Source: Candidatus Binatia bacterium
GTDB taxonomy: Bacteria; Desulfobacterota; Binatia; UBA12015
Length of the DNA stretch: 64,000 bases
Assembly (NCBI GenBank): GCA_029243485.1
Contig: JAQWRY010000003.1
Coordinates: 248,001 to 312,000 of the forward strand
Direction of reading: 5' to 3'
The notes below the pieces were generated by a model. That model did no database searches. It worked only from the letters and a program-made list of their open reading frames with translations, and had not been told where the DNA came from. Of the stretch, positions 47,013-56,370 are shown piece after piece. The position numbers and the translations under genes were made by a program. Position 1 is the first letter of the stretch. Each line of letters begins with the position of its first letter.

Positions 47013-50000
47013 ATGAAAAGGCTCTCGCGGCGCGCCGTTTTGCCGATCGTGCTGATCCTGGGATGGGTTGGCACGGCGGCTGGGCTGGACACCGACATCT
47101 TCACCGGTACTCAGGTGGCCCCGAACGTCCTGCTCATCATGGACAATTCGGGGAGCATGGGGCTTCAGGCGTACAACACGTACCCGAACACGATCTATAC
47201 GGGCTCGTTCACTCCGGGCACGGTCTATACACGCTGTAAGGACAAGAACGGCATCAGCGGCGGTAACGTCCACTCGAACTGCCGCTGCGGCCGCACGCAG
47301 TCGGACTGGGTCGTGGATCAGAGCCACTGCGCGGGTTCGTTTACCGACATCATCCCGCCTCCCAACGGCGACGACATCGATGACCGCGATTCGCGTCGGC
47401 GCATGGGTAACCGCCGGAACTTCGAAACGAATCCTCCCAAGAACTGCGTTGCCAGCCTCGAGCCCTGCACGAGTGATGTGGATTGCAGCTCGGTGCCGGG
47501 CGACTCGTGCGCGGAGCAGAACAAGATGGCGATCGCGAAGGGCGTGATGACGTCGGCGATCAACGATGCCGAGAACGACAACGTTCGTTTCGGGATGACG
47601 GTGTTCGATCCGGCCGGCATCGACTACAACTCGATGGACTACTCGGATCCCGCCGACATCACGAACTGGCACGTGAACAACGAGGCCTTCGTGTCCCCGG
47701 TCCAGGACATGGACGCCTCCTCGCGTGCCAGCCTGACGTCTGCCATTCAGGCGATGAGTGCCAACGGAGGCACGCCGACGTCGCATCGCCTGATCGACGC
47801 GTGGAACTACTTCAACGGTACCGCCGGCGCTCCCGGCTTCACGACGTCACCAGTCGAGTACGTCTGTCAGCGGAATTACGTGCTGATGGTGACCGACGGT
47901 ATTCCGGAGGTGGAGGCTGACTTCTTCACGAGCAATCAGCAAAACTGTACGTTCAATCGCCTCCAGTCGTTCGCAGGAACCCCGGGCGATCTGAACGGGG
48001 ACGGAAAAGAGGACCCGGCTAGCCCGGCATATCTCGCGACGACGGGGGAGATGTACAATTGCGGCTCGGACTACCTCGACGACGTGATGCTCAAGGTCCG
48101 TGGCGAGTTCCCGCTCGGGAACTCGCAGAACCAGCCTCTCGCGCTCTACGCGATCTCGTTCGGGTTCGATTTCTGTCAGGAGCCGGCGCCCGGGGACACG
48201 AGCCCCGGGGGCGGGTCGATGCTGTGGCGCGCTTCGAAGAAGTACGGCGGTGGCGACTGCCTGTCGGCGGCCGATCCGGATAAGCTCGACGACAAGTTGA
48301 GAGAAGCGATCAACCTCATCAAGAACGATGCGCAGTCGTTCGTCGCGCCCGTGGTGCCCGTCAGCCAGACGAACCGAACGGAGTCCGGCGATCGTCTGTA
48401 CGTGGCGTTGTTCAGCCCGCGCGAAGGTCAGCAGGAATGGACGGGTAATATCAAGAAGTACGGTCTGAACCGAGACTCGGGTACGGTCTGCAACGCTTCC
48501 TCGCCGAGTTGTACGCCTGGTCCGGGCGCCGCGACGCTCGGCGACGGAACCATTCTGGGAACGGCGGAGTCGTACTGGGATGGCGCGACCGGGGGCGCTT
48601 CGGGAAGCTCCGTGACGTCGGGCGGCGTGGGGGCGGTCCTGCAGCAGAGCAACATCGCCAACCGGAACATCTTCACGTACACGGGCGGCGGCGTCGGGGC
48701 ACTCGGCGGGCTCGACCTGTCGGCGTCCGGGCAGGCCTTTGACAAGGCGAATGGATCGATCACGCCGGCGATGTTGGGTCTGGTCGCGCCCGACGACACG
48801 CAGATTGAGCGCGATGCGCTGATCGACTACATACACGGCGTCGACGTCTACGATAGCGACGACGACGGCGACATCACCGAGACCCGCAGCTGGATCCTCG
48901 GCGACATCATTCACTCGGTGCCGCTCATCGTGAACTACGATCCGGCGGGCAACAACGCGCTGATCATCGTGGGTGCGAACGACGGCATGTTACACGCCTT
49001 CGATGACGCGACAGGCGCCGAGGTGTGGGCGTTCGTTCCGCCGGACGTGCTCGGGAACCTGAATCTGCTGCGCCCGGGGCAGGCGTCCACGCATCCCTTC
49101 TTCGTGGATGCGTCGCCGAAGGTGTTCAACGGGACGAGCGGTGAGAAGACGCTGGTCTTCGGCCTGGGGCGCGGCGGTCGTGCCTACTACGGGCTCGACA
49201 TCACGAGCAAGACGGCGCCGAAGCTCTTGTGGCGCGTAAACGATCAGACGAGCGGCTACTCGGAGCTCGGCCTCACGATGTCGACTCCTGCCATGACGAA
49301 GTACAGCCTTGCGGGCGGAGCGCCGGTCGCGGTCGTGGGGGGTGGCTACGACACCCATTTCGATGATCCGGCCATCAGCACTCCGAACTCCTCGGGCGCG
49401 ATGGGCCGCACGATCTACGTGATCGATCTCGCGACGGGCAACAAGCTCGCCGAGGCCGGCGGGAGTGGGATGGACTACGCGATCCCGAGTGACGCGCTCG
49501 TGTTTGACGTGAACGGCGACGGAGTCTTCGACCGGGGTTACATCGGCGACATGGGTGGCAACATGTGGCGGATCCGGGATGATTTCTCGGTCGAACTGCT
49601 GTTCAGCGCGCCGGCGGGGCACCGGATCTACTATGCGCCCGATGCCGTCATCAACGCCGGCTCCGTCATGGTCTACTTCGGCACCGGCGATCGCTCGAGC
49701 CCGTTGTCGACGCAGGTGACGGATCGCTTCTACGGTGTCCGTGACGACGCGGCGAACAATCTCCATGAGTCAGACTTTGTCGACGTGACGAACACTGTCG
49801 TCCAACCGGGGTCGCCTGAAGAAGAGACTCTCATCGGGCAGATCGCGGACAAGCACGGCTGGTTCATCCGGCTCCTCGGTGTGGGTGAAAAGGTCCTCGC
49901 GCCGCCGACCGTCTTCTTCAACGTCGCGTTCGCGACGTTTACGCCGTCGACGGTCGTCTGTGAGGCCGGTGGGTCCGCGCGGCTGTACGCCATGAGTCCC

Positions 50001-50279
50001 CTCACGGGGAGTCCGAGCTTCGACCTGGCCGGCACGAGCGGAGGCGGTCTAGGCGACGGGTCTGGAGAGGGCTCCGGCGCCGGCGGCATCCTCACGACGA
50101 ACGACCGGTTCGTGCTCGTCGGTCAGAGTATTCCGACATCGCTCAAGGTCACGTTCGGAGACGACGAGACCAAGGCGTTCTTCGGTGTGACCAAGGGTGG
50201 CGGGATCGCGCTGCAGCCGCTCAGCCTTCCGCAGATGCAAAACAACGTCGTTCCCGTGAACTGGCGGGAAGTTTGGTGA
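47013..50279 (+). CDS. pilY1: PilY1 pilus-tip adhesin
   Basis: A 1088-aa exported protein: signal peptide ends near residue 24, then a von Willebrand A domain with MIDAS MDNSGSMG (Asp44, Ser46, Ser48). A Cys-rich insertion (residues ~75-175, about ten Cys, including EPCTSDVDCSSVPGDSC) interrupts the VWA region. The C-terminal half is the PilY1 beta-propeller (WILGDIIHSVPLIV, VGANDGMLHAFD, FGLGRGGRAYYGLDI) with calcium loops DSDDDGDIT and DVNGDGVFD (832-840). It works at the pilus tip in adhesion and surface sensing and interacts with the minor pilins encoded just upstream. Confidence 0.96.
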   Translation: MKRLSRRAVLPIVLILGWVGTAAGLDTDIFTGTQVAPNVLLIMDNSGSMGLQAYNTYPNTIYTGSFTPGTVYTRCKDKNGISGGNVHSNCRCGRTQSDWVVDQSHCAGSFTDIIPPPNGDDIDDRDSRRRMGNRRNFETNPPKNCVASLEPCTSDVDCSSVPGDSCAEQNKMAIAKGVMTSAINDAENDNVRFGMTVFDPAGIDYNSMDYSDPADITNWHVNNEAFVSPVQDMDASSRASLTSAIQAMSANGGTPTSHRLIDAWNYFNGTAGAPGFTTSPVEYVCQRNYVLMVTDGIPEVEADFFTSNQQNCTFNRLQSFAGTPGDLNGDGKEDPASPAYLATTGEMYNCGSDYLDDVMLKVRGEFPLGNSQNQPLALYAISFGFDFCQEPAPGDTSPGGGSMLWRASKKYGGGDCLSAADPDKLDDKLREAINLIKNDAQSFVAPVVPVSQTNRTESGDRLYVALFSPREGQQEWTGNIKKYGLNRDSGTVCNASSPSCTPGPGAATLGDGTILGTAESYWDGATGGASGSSVTSGGVGAVLQQSNIANRNIFTYTGGGVGALGGLDLSASGQAFDKANGSITPAMLGLVAPDDTQIERDALIDYIHGVDVYDSDDDGDITETRSWILGDIIHSVPLIVNYDPAGNNALIIVGANDGMLHAFDDATGAEVWAFVPPDVLGNLNLLRPGQASTHPFFVDASPKVFNGTSGEKTLVFGLGRGGRAYYGLDITSKTAPKLLWRVNDQTSGYSELGLTMSTPAMTKYSLAGGAPVAVVGGGYDTHFDDPAISTPNSSGAMGRTIYVIDLATGNKLAEAGGSGMDYAIPSDALVFDVNGDGVFDRGYIGDMGGNMWRIRDDFSVELLFSAPAGHRIYYAPDAVINAGSVMVYFGTGDRSSPLSTQVTDRFYGVRDDAANNLHESDFVDVTNTVVQPGSPEEETLIGQIADKHGWFIRLLGVGEKVLAPPTVFFNVAFATFTPSTVVCEAGGSARLYAMSPLTGSPSFDLAGTSGGGLGDGSGEGSGAGGILTTNDRFVLVGQSIPTSLKVTFGDDETKAFFGVTKGGGIALQPLSLPQMQNNVVPVNWREVW

Positions 50280-50305
50280 GGCGACAGGGCCTCGGGGAGA
50301 GAATC

Positions 50306-50584
50306 ATGCGTTGGATCCTAGGGGTAGCTGGAAGTCTCGCGATGGTGCTCGCCGCAGGGTCTGCGTCCTTCGCCGACATTCAGCGCAACGGAGTGGTGAC
50401 CTACGTGTCCGAGGACGCCGTCGAGGTCAATGGGGAGCGGATCCTCCTGGGCCCGGATTCCCTGATTACCAGCGGCGGGCGGGCGGTTTCCGTCTTTTCT
50501 CTGCGTCGAGGCATGCCCGCGGAGGCGGAAATCGACGATGCCGGCAAGCTGATCGTGCTCGAGGCAAAAGGAGTGGTTGAATAA
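50306..50584 (+). CDS. Small exported protein after pilY1 (PilY2 position)
   Basis: A 92-aa protein with a signal peptide (hydrophobic 4-19, cleavage after SFA). The mature ~68 residues look like a small beta barrel (GVVTYVSEDAVEVNGERILL, AEAEIDDAGKLIVLEAKG). ATG 50306 follows GGGGAGA. It is the last gene of the set-2 operon, where Pseudomonas has pilY2; similarity to PilY2 is positional only. Confidence 0.75.
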   Translation: MRWILGVAGSLAMVLAAGSASFADIQRNGVVTYVSEDAVEVNGERILLGPDSLITSGGRAVSVFSLRRGMPAEAEIDDAGKLIVLEAKGVVE

Positions 50585-50735
50585 GATCGGCGAAGACCGA
50601 ATATTAGAGATGGATGACTCGTCGATAACGCTGGGTACGGTAACTCCGGTTTTGGATGGGCGAACGCCACCCCCTCCTATCGCCGCGACTGTATCTGGCC
50701 GCTTCAATGGCGGGCCTTCCAAGGCCGGCGGACGT

Positions 50736-50785
50736 GGCCGGTAGGGTTCCTCCTCTCCCCTGCCGGCCCCCGTCGGCCATTTTTT
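50736..50785 (+). terminator. Strong terminator at the end of the pilus operon
   Basis: GGCCGGTAGGG (50736-50746) pairs with CCCTGCCGGCC (50758-50768) over 11 bp with one T-G pair, and a TTTTTT run lies at 50780-50785. Flanking GGAC and GTC may extend the stem. The 150 bases between the small gene and this hairpin hold no other feature seen. Confidence 0.75.
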
Positions 50786-50790
50786 CGATT

Positions 50791-50815
50791 CCAGGCGACG
50801 CAGCGCGTCGCCTGG
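50791..50815 (-). terminator. Hairpin downstream of the MBL gene
   Basis: CCAGGCGACGC and GCGTCGCCTGG make a perfect 11-bp stem with an AGC loop, ten bases past the MBL stop codon. No T-run on the minus strand, so it is a hairpin barrier or RNA-stabilising end more than a classical terminator. Confidence 0.5.
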
Positions 50816-50825
50816 GCCCGCATGA

Positions 50826-51839
50826 TCAGGGGTCGGCGTGGAAGTAGACGACTCCTTCGCGCTCCTCGCGCGAGGCGTCTCCACGGACGTGCAGAAGTTC
50901 CAGGTGGGCCAGAGTCTCGATGAACGCGGCGCCCTTTTGCATGCGGGCGTCGGGGTCCTTGAAGACCCAGGCGAAGACCTGGGAGGCGGTTTCGAAGGCG
51001 GTACTGGGCTTCGCGCGGATGACGTCGACCATCTCGCGCAGGCGGTGTTCGTGGTGGGCGATGATCTGCTGCGCGCGGTGGCGGTGGGTGGAGTAGGCGG
51101 GACCATGGGCGGGGCAGACGAGGGCGGCATCGAGGGCTGCGACTTTTTCCTGGGAGGCCAGGAAATCCCCCAGCGGGTTGCGGGGGCCGGTCGCGAAAAC
51201 ACCCACGTGGGGCGTGATCTTCGGAAGCAGGTGATCCCCGACGAAGAGGGTGCGATCGTCGAGGTCCAGAAAACAACAATGTCCGGGGGTGTGCCCGGGC
51301 GTCCAGACCACCTGGAGCCGCCGTCGACCGATTTCGAGGACGTCCCCGTCCTCCAGGAGATGATCGACGGTCTGGGTGGGCTGGAACGTGCCGGCCCACA
51401 CCTCGGCTGGCTTTGGGGCGCCTTTGACGTCCGCGGGGATCGGCATGCCGTGCCGCCGGCCGTGGACCAGCATGTCCTGCATGGGAGCGTTCAGCGCGTA
51501 CTCCATCCGCTCGACCTCGAGGGGGTGGAGGTAAACGGTCTTCCCGCCGTCCGATCGGAAGGCGGCCGACGCGCCGAAATGATCGGGGTGGTGGTGTGTG
51601 CCGAGCAGCGTGGTGACCGCTTCGGGCTCGATCCCCTGGCTTGCGAGTGCGCCCGCGAAGGCGACGCGACTGTCTTCCAGGGCGACCCCCGTGTCGACAA
51701 GCGCCCATTCGCCCGAGCCACACTCGATGAGGAAGACGTTGATGATGGAGGGCTTCGACGGCAGCGGCAGGAAGACCTCGAGAACCCCGGGCGCGACGCT
51801 GCGAACCTTCGCGCCTTCGGGGGAGACTGCGTCGCTCAC
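50826..51839 (-). CDS. MBL-fold metallo-hydrolase
   Basis: A 337-aa metallo-beta-lactamase-fold enzyme. The metal motif is THHHPDH (His82-Asp86-His87), followed by TPGHTPGHCCF, FVGDHLLP and CPAHGP as later ligands. A C-terminal helical domain (~265-330) resembles the LACTB2-like winged helix (HHEHRLREMVDVI). GTG 51839 overlaps the dodecin stop, so the two are translationally coupled. Substrate not evident; hydrolase on thioesters or RNA are known for the LACTB2 type. Confidence 0.88.
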   Translation of the reverse strand: MSDAVSPEGAKVRSVAPGVLEVFLPLPSKPSIINVFLIECGSGEWALVDTGVALEDSRVAFAGALASQGIEPEAVTTLLGTHHHPDHFGASAAFRSDGGKTVYLHPLEVERMEYALNAPMQDMLVHGRRHGMPIPADVKGAPKPAEVWAGTFQPTQTVDHLLEDGDVLEIGRRRLQVVWTPGHTPGHCCFLDLDDRTLFVGDHLLPKITPHVGVFATGPRNPLGDFLASQEKVAALDAALVCPAHGPAYSTHRHRAQQIIAHHEHRLREMVDVIRAKPSTAFETASQVFAWVFKDPDARMQKGAAFIETLAHLELLHVRGDASREEREGVVYFHADP

Positions 51840-52048
51840 TCGTGAACCTGGTCTTGAATCGCGAACCGCACCTTCACGGTGACCCTCCATCCGCAGATCT
51901 TTCCGTTCTCGACCTGCGCGGTGGTTTGGATCACGGTCGCTTCGCGAATCCCCGCGATCGTGACCGAGGCGCGTGAGATGGCGATTTCGACCGCATCTTC
52001 GATTGAACTCGTAGACTGTCCCGCCAGTTCGACGATCTTCTCGACCAT
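51836..52048 (-). CDS. Dodecin
   Basis: A 70-aa flavin-storage protein that forms dodecamers. VEKIVELAGQS, SSIEDAVEIAISRAS and WRVTVKVRF are the family blocks, with the flavin-stacking Trp54. ATG 52048 follows GGAGGG by seven bases. Its stop overlaps the start of the MBL gene. Typical dodecin length (65-75 aa). Confidence 0.93.
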   Translation of the reverse strand: MVEKIVELAGQSTSSIEDAVEIAISRASVTIAGIREATVIQTTAQVENGKICGWRVTVKVRFAIQDQVHE

Positions 52049-52091
52049 TGCTTTCCCTCCGCGCGTGGCCGGTCCGTGTGGAGCGGCCACG

Positions 52092-52829
52092 CTACTTGGT
52101 TGTGGCGGCGATGGCGCAGCCGTTGCACGATTTCTCGAGTTCCGTCACGAAGGTGCGCGCTCGCGCCACCTTCTCGGGCTCGCCCTTCTTCTCGGCAATG
52201 ACAAGCGCTTCGCGCCCGGCCCGGAGGGCATCGGCGTCCCGGTTGACGATCTTGTAGGCCTCGGCCAGCTCGAGACGGGTTCCGGCGCCGTTTGGGTTGA
52301 TCTCGACGGCGCGCTCGAGGTGGCGGACGCCCTCGGTCGTATTCCCGCCCATCAGGCGTGGGAGCTTCATGAGCATGCCGCCGCGTGCCGCGAGGGCGTC
52401 CGGATGATTGGGGTTGAGCCGGAGTACTTCGTCGAGTTCCGCGTTGAGCGACGACAGCGAGAGTGCCGCGCGCGCCAGGCCGCCCGCCTGGGCGATCCGG
52501 CCCTTCGCTCCGAACAGCACGAAGTGCGCATCCGCGTTGTCCGGAATCAATTCGACCGCGCGCGAGGCGGCCTCTGCGGCCAGCTCGTAGTTGCGCGTTT
52601 GCTCGGCTTGGTCCGAGGCTATTTCGCCCGCGTCGAGAAATTGAGACGCTCGTTCGAGTTCTCGCCGTCCGGCGATTTCGTCGGGCGTCAAGTCTTTTTC
52701 TTCGGGAGTGGGTTCCGCTGTCGTTCCGGCCGAGGCCTCGGAAGACGCTCGGGAATCCGGTGCGGCGACGGCCGCCGGTGTAAACCCAGCAATAGCCATG
52801 GCGAGCGCGAGTGCCCGTATGCCGGCCAT
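52092..52829 (-). CDS. Exported TPR-repeat protein
   Basis: A 245-aa protein with a signal peptide (AGIRALALAMAIAGF, cleavage near AVAAP). An acidic linker is followed by several helical repeats; NYELAAEAASRAVELIPDNADAH and the AVEINPNGAGTRLELAEAY repeats (each ~34 residues) fit TPRs. Two Cys near the C-terminus (SCNGCA) may bind metal or form a disulfide. It lies 43 bases upstream of dodecin on the same strand and is divergent from the IclR regulator. Role unknown, probably periplasmic protein contacts. Confidence 0.8.
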   Translation of the reverse strand: MAGIRALALAMAIAGFTPAAVAAPDSRASSEASAGTTAEPTPEEKDLTPDEIAGRRELERASQFLDAGEIASDQAEQTRNYELAAEAASRAVELIPDNADAHFVLFGAKGRIAQAGGLARAALSLSSLNAELDEVLRLNPNHPDALAARGGMLMKLPRLMGGNTTEGVRHLERAVEINPNGAGTRLELAEAYKIVNRDADALRAGREALVIAEKKGEPEKVARARTFVTELEKSCNGCAIAATTK

Positions 52830-52941
52830 TCGGCATTGTGTAATTTCCCGGGAATTCGGCGTTGACTGCACTTGAACCACTGACCTACCTTCGGTGGGGA
52901 ACAACCGAGGGGTCAACGTAGCACTCGAGATCATCCCTGAC

Positions 52942-53691
52942 ATGAAACTGCACACGACGACAAATCGCAACGCTTCACTCGAAAAGGCGAGCCGCGTGCT
53001 CTCCGCGTTCAGTGAAGATACTCCGGAGCTCGGAGTGATGGACCTCGCTCGCCGCGTAGGTCTGAACAAGAGCACCGCAAGTCGCTTCGTCTCGACGTTG
53101 ACGCAGCTCGGTTTATTGGAGCGAACGGAGGGAGGCCGCAAGGTCCGACTCTCGCTCCGCCTCTTCGAGTTGGGGATGCGCGCGGCACGGAATCGGCCTC
53201 TCGTGGCCGAGGCGCAGGTCGTCCTGCAACGCCTCGGCGAGCAGGCTCGGGAAACCGCGTGGCTCGCCACTCCGGCCGATGGTGACGTCGTCTTCGTGAC
53301 GCGCCTGGCCGGGTCGCGCGAGGCATCCGTCATCGAGACGGGCAGGCGGTACCCGGGCCGGGGCGGAGCCCTCGGGCGCCTATTCGCCGCCGCGGCACCG
53401 TCCGCGGACGCTGAGGGGAGCCCGAAGCTCATCGATCACGTTCCCGAAGTCCTCGTGGACCACGGAGATCTGATTGACGGTGTGACGTTCGTCGCCGGTG
53501 GTGTCTTTGACCGGACCGGGCGTCTGGTTGGTGCCATCGGTATCGCCTGTGCTGCCGGTCCTGCCGCCACTGCGGCACACGTACCGCTTGTACGACGCGC
53601 CTCGGCGGAGCTGTCGAGGAGGCTCGGCTTCCTGCGCACGAGCGAGTTGACGGACGACAGCCGGCTCGAACCTTCTCAGAAAATCGCCTAG
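52942..53691 (+). CDS. IclR-family transcriptional regulator
   Basis: A ~249-aa regulator. The N-terminal winged helix reads SLEKASRVLSAF and MDLARRVGLNKSTASRFVSTL; the rest is the GAF-like ligand domain ending in GRLVGAIGIA. ATG 52942 puts the start where IclR proteins normally begin, although a GTG at 52894 is also in frame. It heads the catabolic cluster and probably controls it in response to a pathway acid, as IclR proteins do. Confidence 0.9.
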   Translation: MKLHTTTNRNASLEKASRVLSAFSEDTPELGVMDLARRVGLNKSTASRFVSTLTQLGLLERTEGGRKVRLSLRLFELGMRAARNRPLVAEAQVVLQRLGEQARETAWLATPADGDVVFVTRLAGSREASVIETGRRYPGRGGALGRLFAAAAPSADAEGSPKLIDHVPEVLVDHGDLIDGVTFVAGGVFDRTGRLVGAIGIACAAGPAATAAHVPLVRRASAELSRRLGFLRTSELTDDSRLEPSQKIA

Positions 53692-53752
53692 TCGGCGGAG
53701 GACTCGTGGTGGTGCGGATTTCTGGTAGTCTTCACCGGTTCCCCCTCCACCG

Positions 53753-55180
53753 ATGACTGCTCCGATCTCAGCTGCACTTGCTCAGTTCGCTGCGGAGGTA
53801 TCCGCGGGCGGCGTACCTCCCGCGGTGACCGAGAAGGTCGCGACCCATGTCCTCGATCTACTCGGGGTGCAGCTCGCCGCGTCGCGGCAGGAGTTCGCGT
53901 CGTCCGTTCGGACGGTCGCTCGTGGTCTCGGCGGGCCGGCCGAAGCGATTGGCCTCGGGTTGGCCGAGCCGCTCGCCGCGCCGAATGCTGCGTTGTTGAA
54001 CGGGACCCTCGCGCACGGCGTCGATTTCGACGACACGCACCTGCGGTCGATTGTTCATCCCAGCGCGACAGTGACTCCGGCAGCCCTGGCGGTCGGGGAG
54101 GAGGTCAATGCGAGCGGGGAAGCGGTCACCCGCGCGATCGCCGTCGGATTGGAAGTCGCGGTTCGGATAGGGCTCGCGGCCGAGGGCGAGTTTCACGACC
54201 GCGGCTTCCACGCGACACCGATCGCCGGCGTCTTCGGGGCGACACTCGCCGCCGGAATGCTGTACCGGTCGTCGCTCGTGCAGGTCGTGTCGTCTCTCGG
54301 GCTGGCGGCGAGCATGGCCGGAGGCCTCCTGGAGTTCCTGACCGATGGGACCTCGGCCAAGCGATTGCACGGCGGTTGGGCCGCGCACGGAGGCGTCATG
54401 GCCGCCCGGCTGGGTCGAGCCGGGTTGTCCGGGCCCGCCGGGGGGCTCGATGGTCGGTTCGGGCTGCTTCCAACCCTGTTCGGAGACGCCGCCGACCCGC
54501 AGCGAATCGGGCGAGGACTCGGCCTGGATTGGGAGATGCTCGAGATCGCTCTCAAGCCGTATCCGTGCTGCCACTTCGTGCACGCGTTTCTCGACGCCGC
54601 GGCATCGCTACGGGGAGAACTCGGCGTCGCGGCGGGAGCCGAGGCGGACGACGAGTTGCTCGCGAAGATCGCCTCGGTCGAGTGTGGGGTCGTGCCGCTC
54701 ACGATTCCGGTCGTGTGCGAGCCTCGAGAGACCAAACTACGCCCGCAGACCCCGTACGACGCGCAATTCAGCCTGCCGTTCTCGGTAGCCCTGATGTTCG
54801 CGCGCGGGCGCGTGACCCTGGACGAGTACGATCCAGAGACGATTCGCGACGAGCGGCTGATTGCACTCGCGGAGCGCGTTCGGGTCGTGCCCGAGGAGCG
54901 TGAGGGATTCCCGGCACGCTTCCCGGGTCGCTTACGTCTCGACCTGACGGACGGCCGCACCTTCGAGGTCGACCAGGACGACAACCGCGGTGGCCCCGGC
55001 GCTCCGCTGTCCTGGGAGGAAGTCGGGATGAAGTTCCGTGCGAACGCGGAGCCTCTGCTCGGGACGAAGCAGGTCAGCGCGACGATCGCGCAGTTCGAAG
55101 GCCGCCCGTTGCCGCCGGCGCGCGAGATCGTGCAAGGACTCCGCGGTGCCGCTGAGCGAATTCCCGGTAACGGCGCATGA
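53753..55180 (+). CDS. MmgE/PrpD family protein
   Basis: A 475-aa protein of the family that contains 2-methylcitrate dehydratase and cis-aconitate decarboxylase. Family blocks are NGTLAHGVDFDDTHL, ATVTPAALAVGE, the SKRLHGGWAAHGGVMAA-like segment (AKRLHGGWAAHGG) and KPYPCCHFVHAFLDA. It overlaps the following CaiB gene by four bases. The substrate should be a branched hydroxy or unsaturated polycarboxylate. Confidence 0.92.
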   Translation: MTAPISAALAQFAAEVSAGGVPPAVTEKVATHVLDLLGVQLAASRQEFASSVRTVARGLGGPAEAIGLGLAEPLAAPNAALLNGTLAHGVDFDDTHLRSIVHPSATVTPAALAVGEEVNASGEAVTRAIAVGLEVAVRIGLAAEGEFHDRGFHATPIAGVFGATLAAGMLYRSSLVQVVSSLGLAASMAGGLLEFLTDGTSAKRLHGGWAAHGGVMAARLGRAGLSGPAGGLDGRFGLLPTLFGDAADPQRIGRGLGLDWEMLEIALKPYPCCHFVHAFLDAAASLRGELGVAAGAEADDELLAKIASVECGVVPLTIPVVCEPRETKLRPQTPYDAQFSLPFSVALMFARGRVTLDEYDPETIRDERLIALAERVRVVPEEREGFPARFPGRLRLDLTDGRTFEVDQDDNRGGPGAPLSWEEVGMKFRANAEPLLGTKQVSATIAQFEGRPLPPAREIVQGLRGAAERIPGNGA

Positions 55181-56370
55181 CCCAGACTCTTCCTCTTGCC
55201 GGTGTTCGCATCCTCGCCGTGAGTCAGCTCGGCGCGGGCCCGTGGGCGCTCAGCATTCTTTCGGATCTCGGCGCCGACGTCATCAAACTCGAGCCTCCCG
55301 GCCGTGGGGACGAGGCGCGTCACGTGCCGCCGTTCGCCGAAGGCGGCGACTCCCTTTACTACCAGGCGCTCAATCGCGGTTGTCGGGGCATCACCGTGGA
55401 TCTTCGTCAGCCTCGTGGGCAGGAGGTCCTCCGTCGCCTCGTCCCGAAGTGTGCTGCGGTCTACAACAACGTCCGAGGTGGCGAGCCTGCGCGGCTCGGT
55501 CTGACATACGAGGCGTTGCGCGACATTCATCCCGCCGTGGTTTGCTGTTCGCTATCGGGGTTCGGACAAACGGGACCACGGGCGAATGAGCCGGGCTACG
55601 ATTTCCTGATCCAGGCCTACACCGGCTTCATGGCGCTCACGGGCGAGCCGGGCGGGCCGCCGACCCGATCCGGGGTTTCCGTCGTCGATTTTTCGGCCGG
55701 ACTCGTTTCGGTTCTCGCCTTGATGATCGGCCTGCGTCGCGCGGAGGCCACCGGCGTCGGCGCGGAGATCGACGTCAGCCTGTATGACACGGCGATCTCG
55801 ATGCTGAATTACCTGGCCTCGTGGAGCCTCTCCCGGGGTCACGAGCCGCAGCGCACCGAAGCCTCGGCCCACCAGAGCGTCGTGCCCGCGCAGAATTTCG
55901 AGACCGCCGACGGGCACCTCGTGGTGATGTGCATGAAGGAGAAGTTCTGGGAGCGGCTCTGCCGTGTGCTGGAACGGCCCGAGATTCTCGCCGATGACCG
56001 TTTTCTGGGCTTCTCTGCGCGATTCGAGAATCGTGAGGCTCTCCTGGCGCTTCTGGGCGCCGAGTTTCTCACGCGAACGACCGACGAATGGCTCGCGGTG
56101 CTTCGCGGCGTGGTGCCGTGTGGGCCCGTGTACGGAGTCGAAGAAGCGCTTCGCGACGAGCACGCGGTGGCGCGGGAGATGACCGTTGCTATCTATCACC
56201 CTGTGTTCGGGCGTTTGGACCAGGTCGCAAATCCCATCAAGATGATGGGTGTCCAGCCGAAGTACACCCGCGCCGCGGGCCTGGGCGAGCACACGGACGA
56301 AGTTCTGACCGAACTCGGTGGCTTCACGACGGGTGAAGTCGACGCTCTTCGGGGCAGTGGGGTCGTCTGA
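55177..56370 (+). CDS. CaiB/BaiF family CoA transferase (catabolic cluster)
   Basis: A 397-aa class III CoA transferase. It opens PLAGVRILAVSQLGAGPWA, has SDLGADVIKLEPPG and CSLSGFGQTGP, and the catalytic Asp in SVVDFSAG; it ends with GEHTDEVLTELG. Start overlaps the MmgE/PrpD stop, implying that activation of an acid to its CoA ester follows directly. It differs strongly from the paralogue at 22793. Confidence 0.93.
   Translation: MTQTLPLAGVRILAVSQLGAGPWALSILSDLGADVIKLEPPGRGDEARHVPPFAEGGDSLYYQALNRGCRGITVDLRQPRGQEVLRRLVPKCAAVYNNVRGGEPARLGLTYEALRDIHPAVVCCSLSGFGQTGPRANEPGYDFLIQAYTGFMALTGEPGGPPTRSGVSVVDFSAGLVSVLALMIGLRRAEATGVGAEIDVSLYDTAISMLNYLASWSLSRGHEPQRTEASAHQSVVPAQNFETADGHLVVMCMKEKFWERLCRVLERPEILADDRFLGFSARFENREALLALLGAEFLTRTTDEWLAVLRGVVPCGPVYGVEEALRDEHAVAREMTVAIYHPVFGRLDQVANPIKMMGVQPKYTRAAGLGEHTDEVLTELGGFTTGEVDALRGSGVV

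Noticed and set aside
22793-56370. The two CaiB genes as a recent duplication
   Set aside because: Their sequences diverge strongly beyond family motifs and the contexts differ; they are old paralogues.
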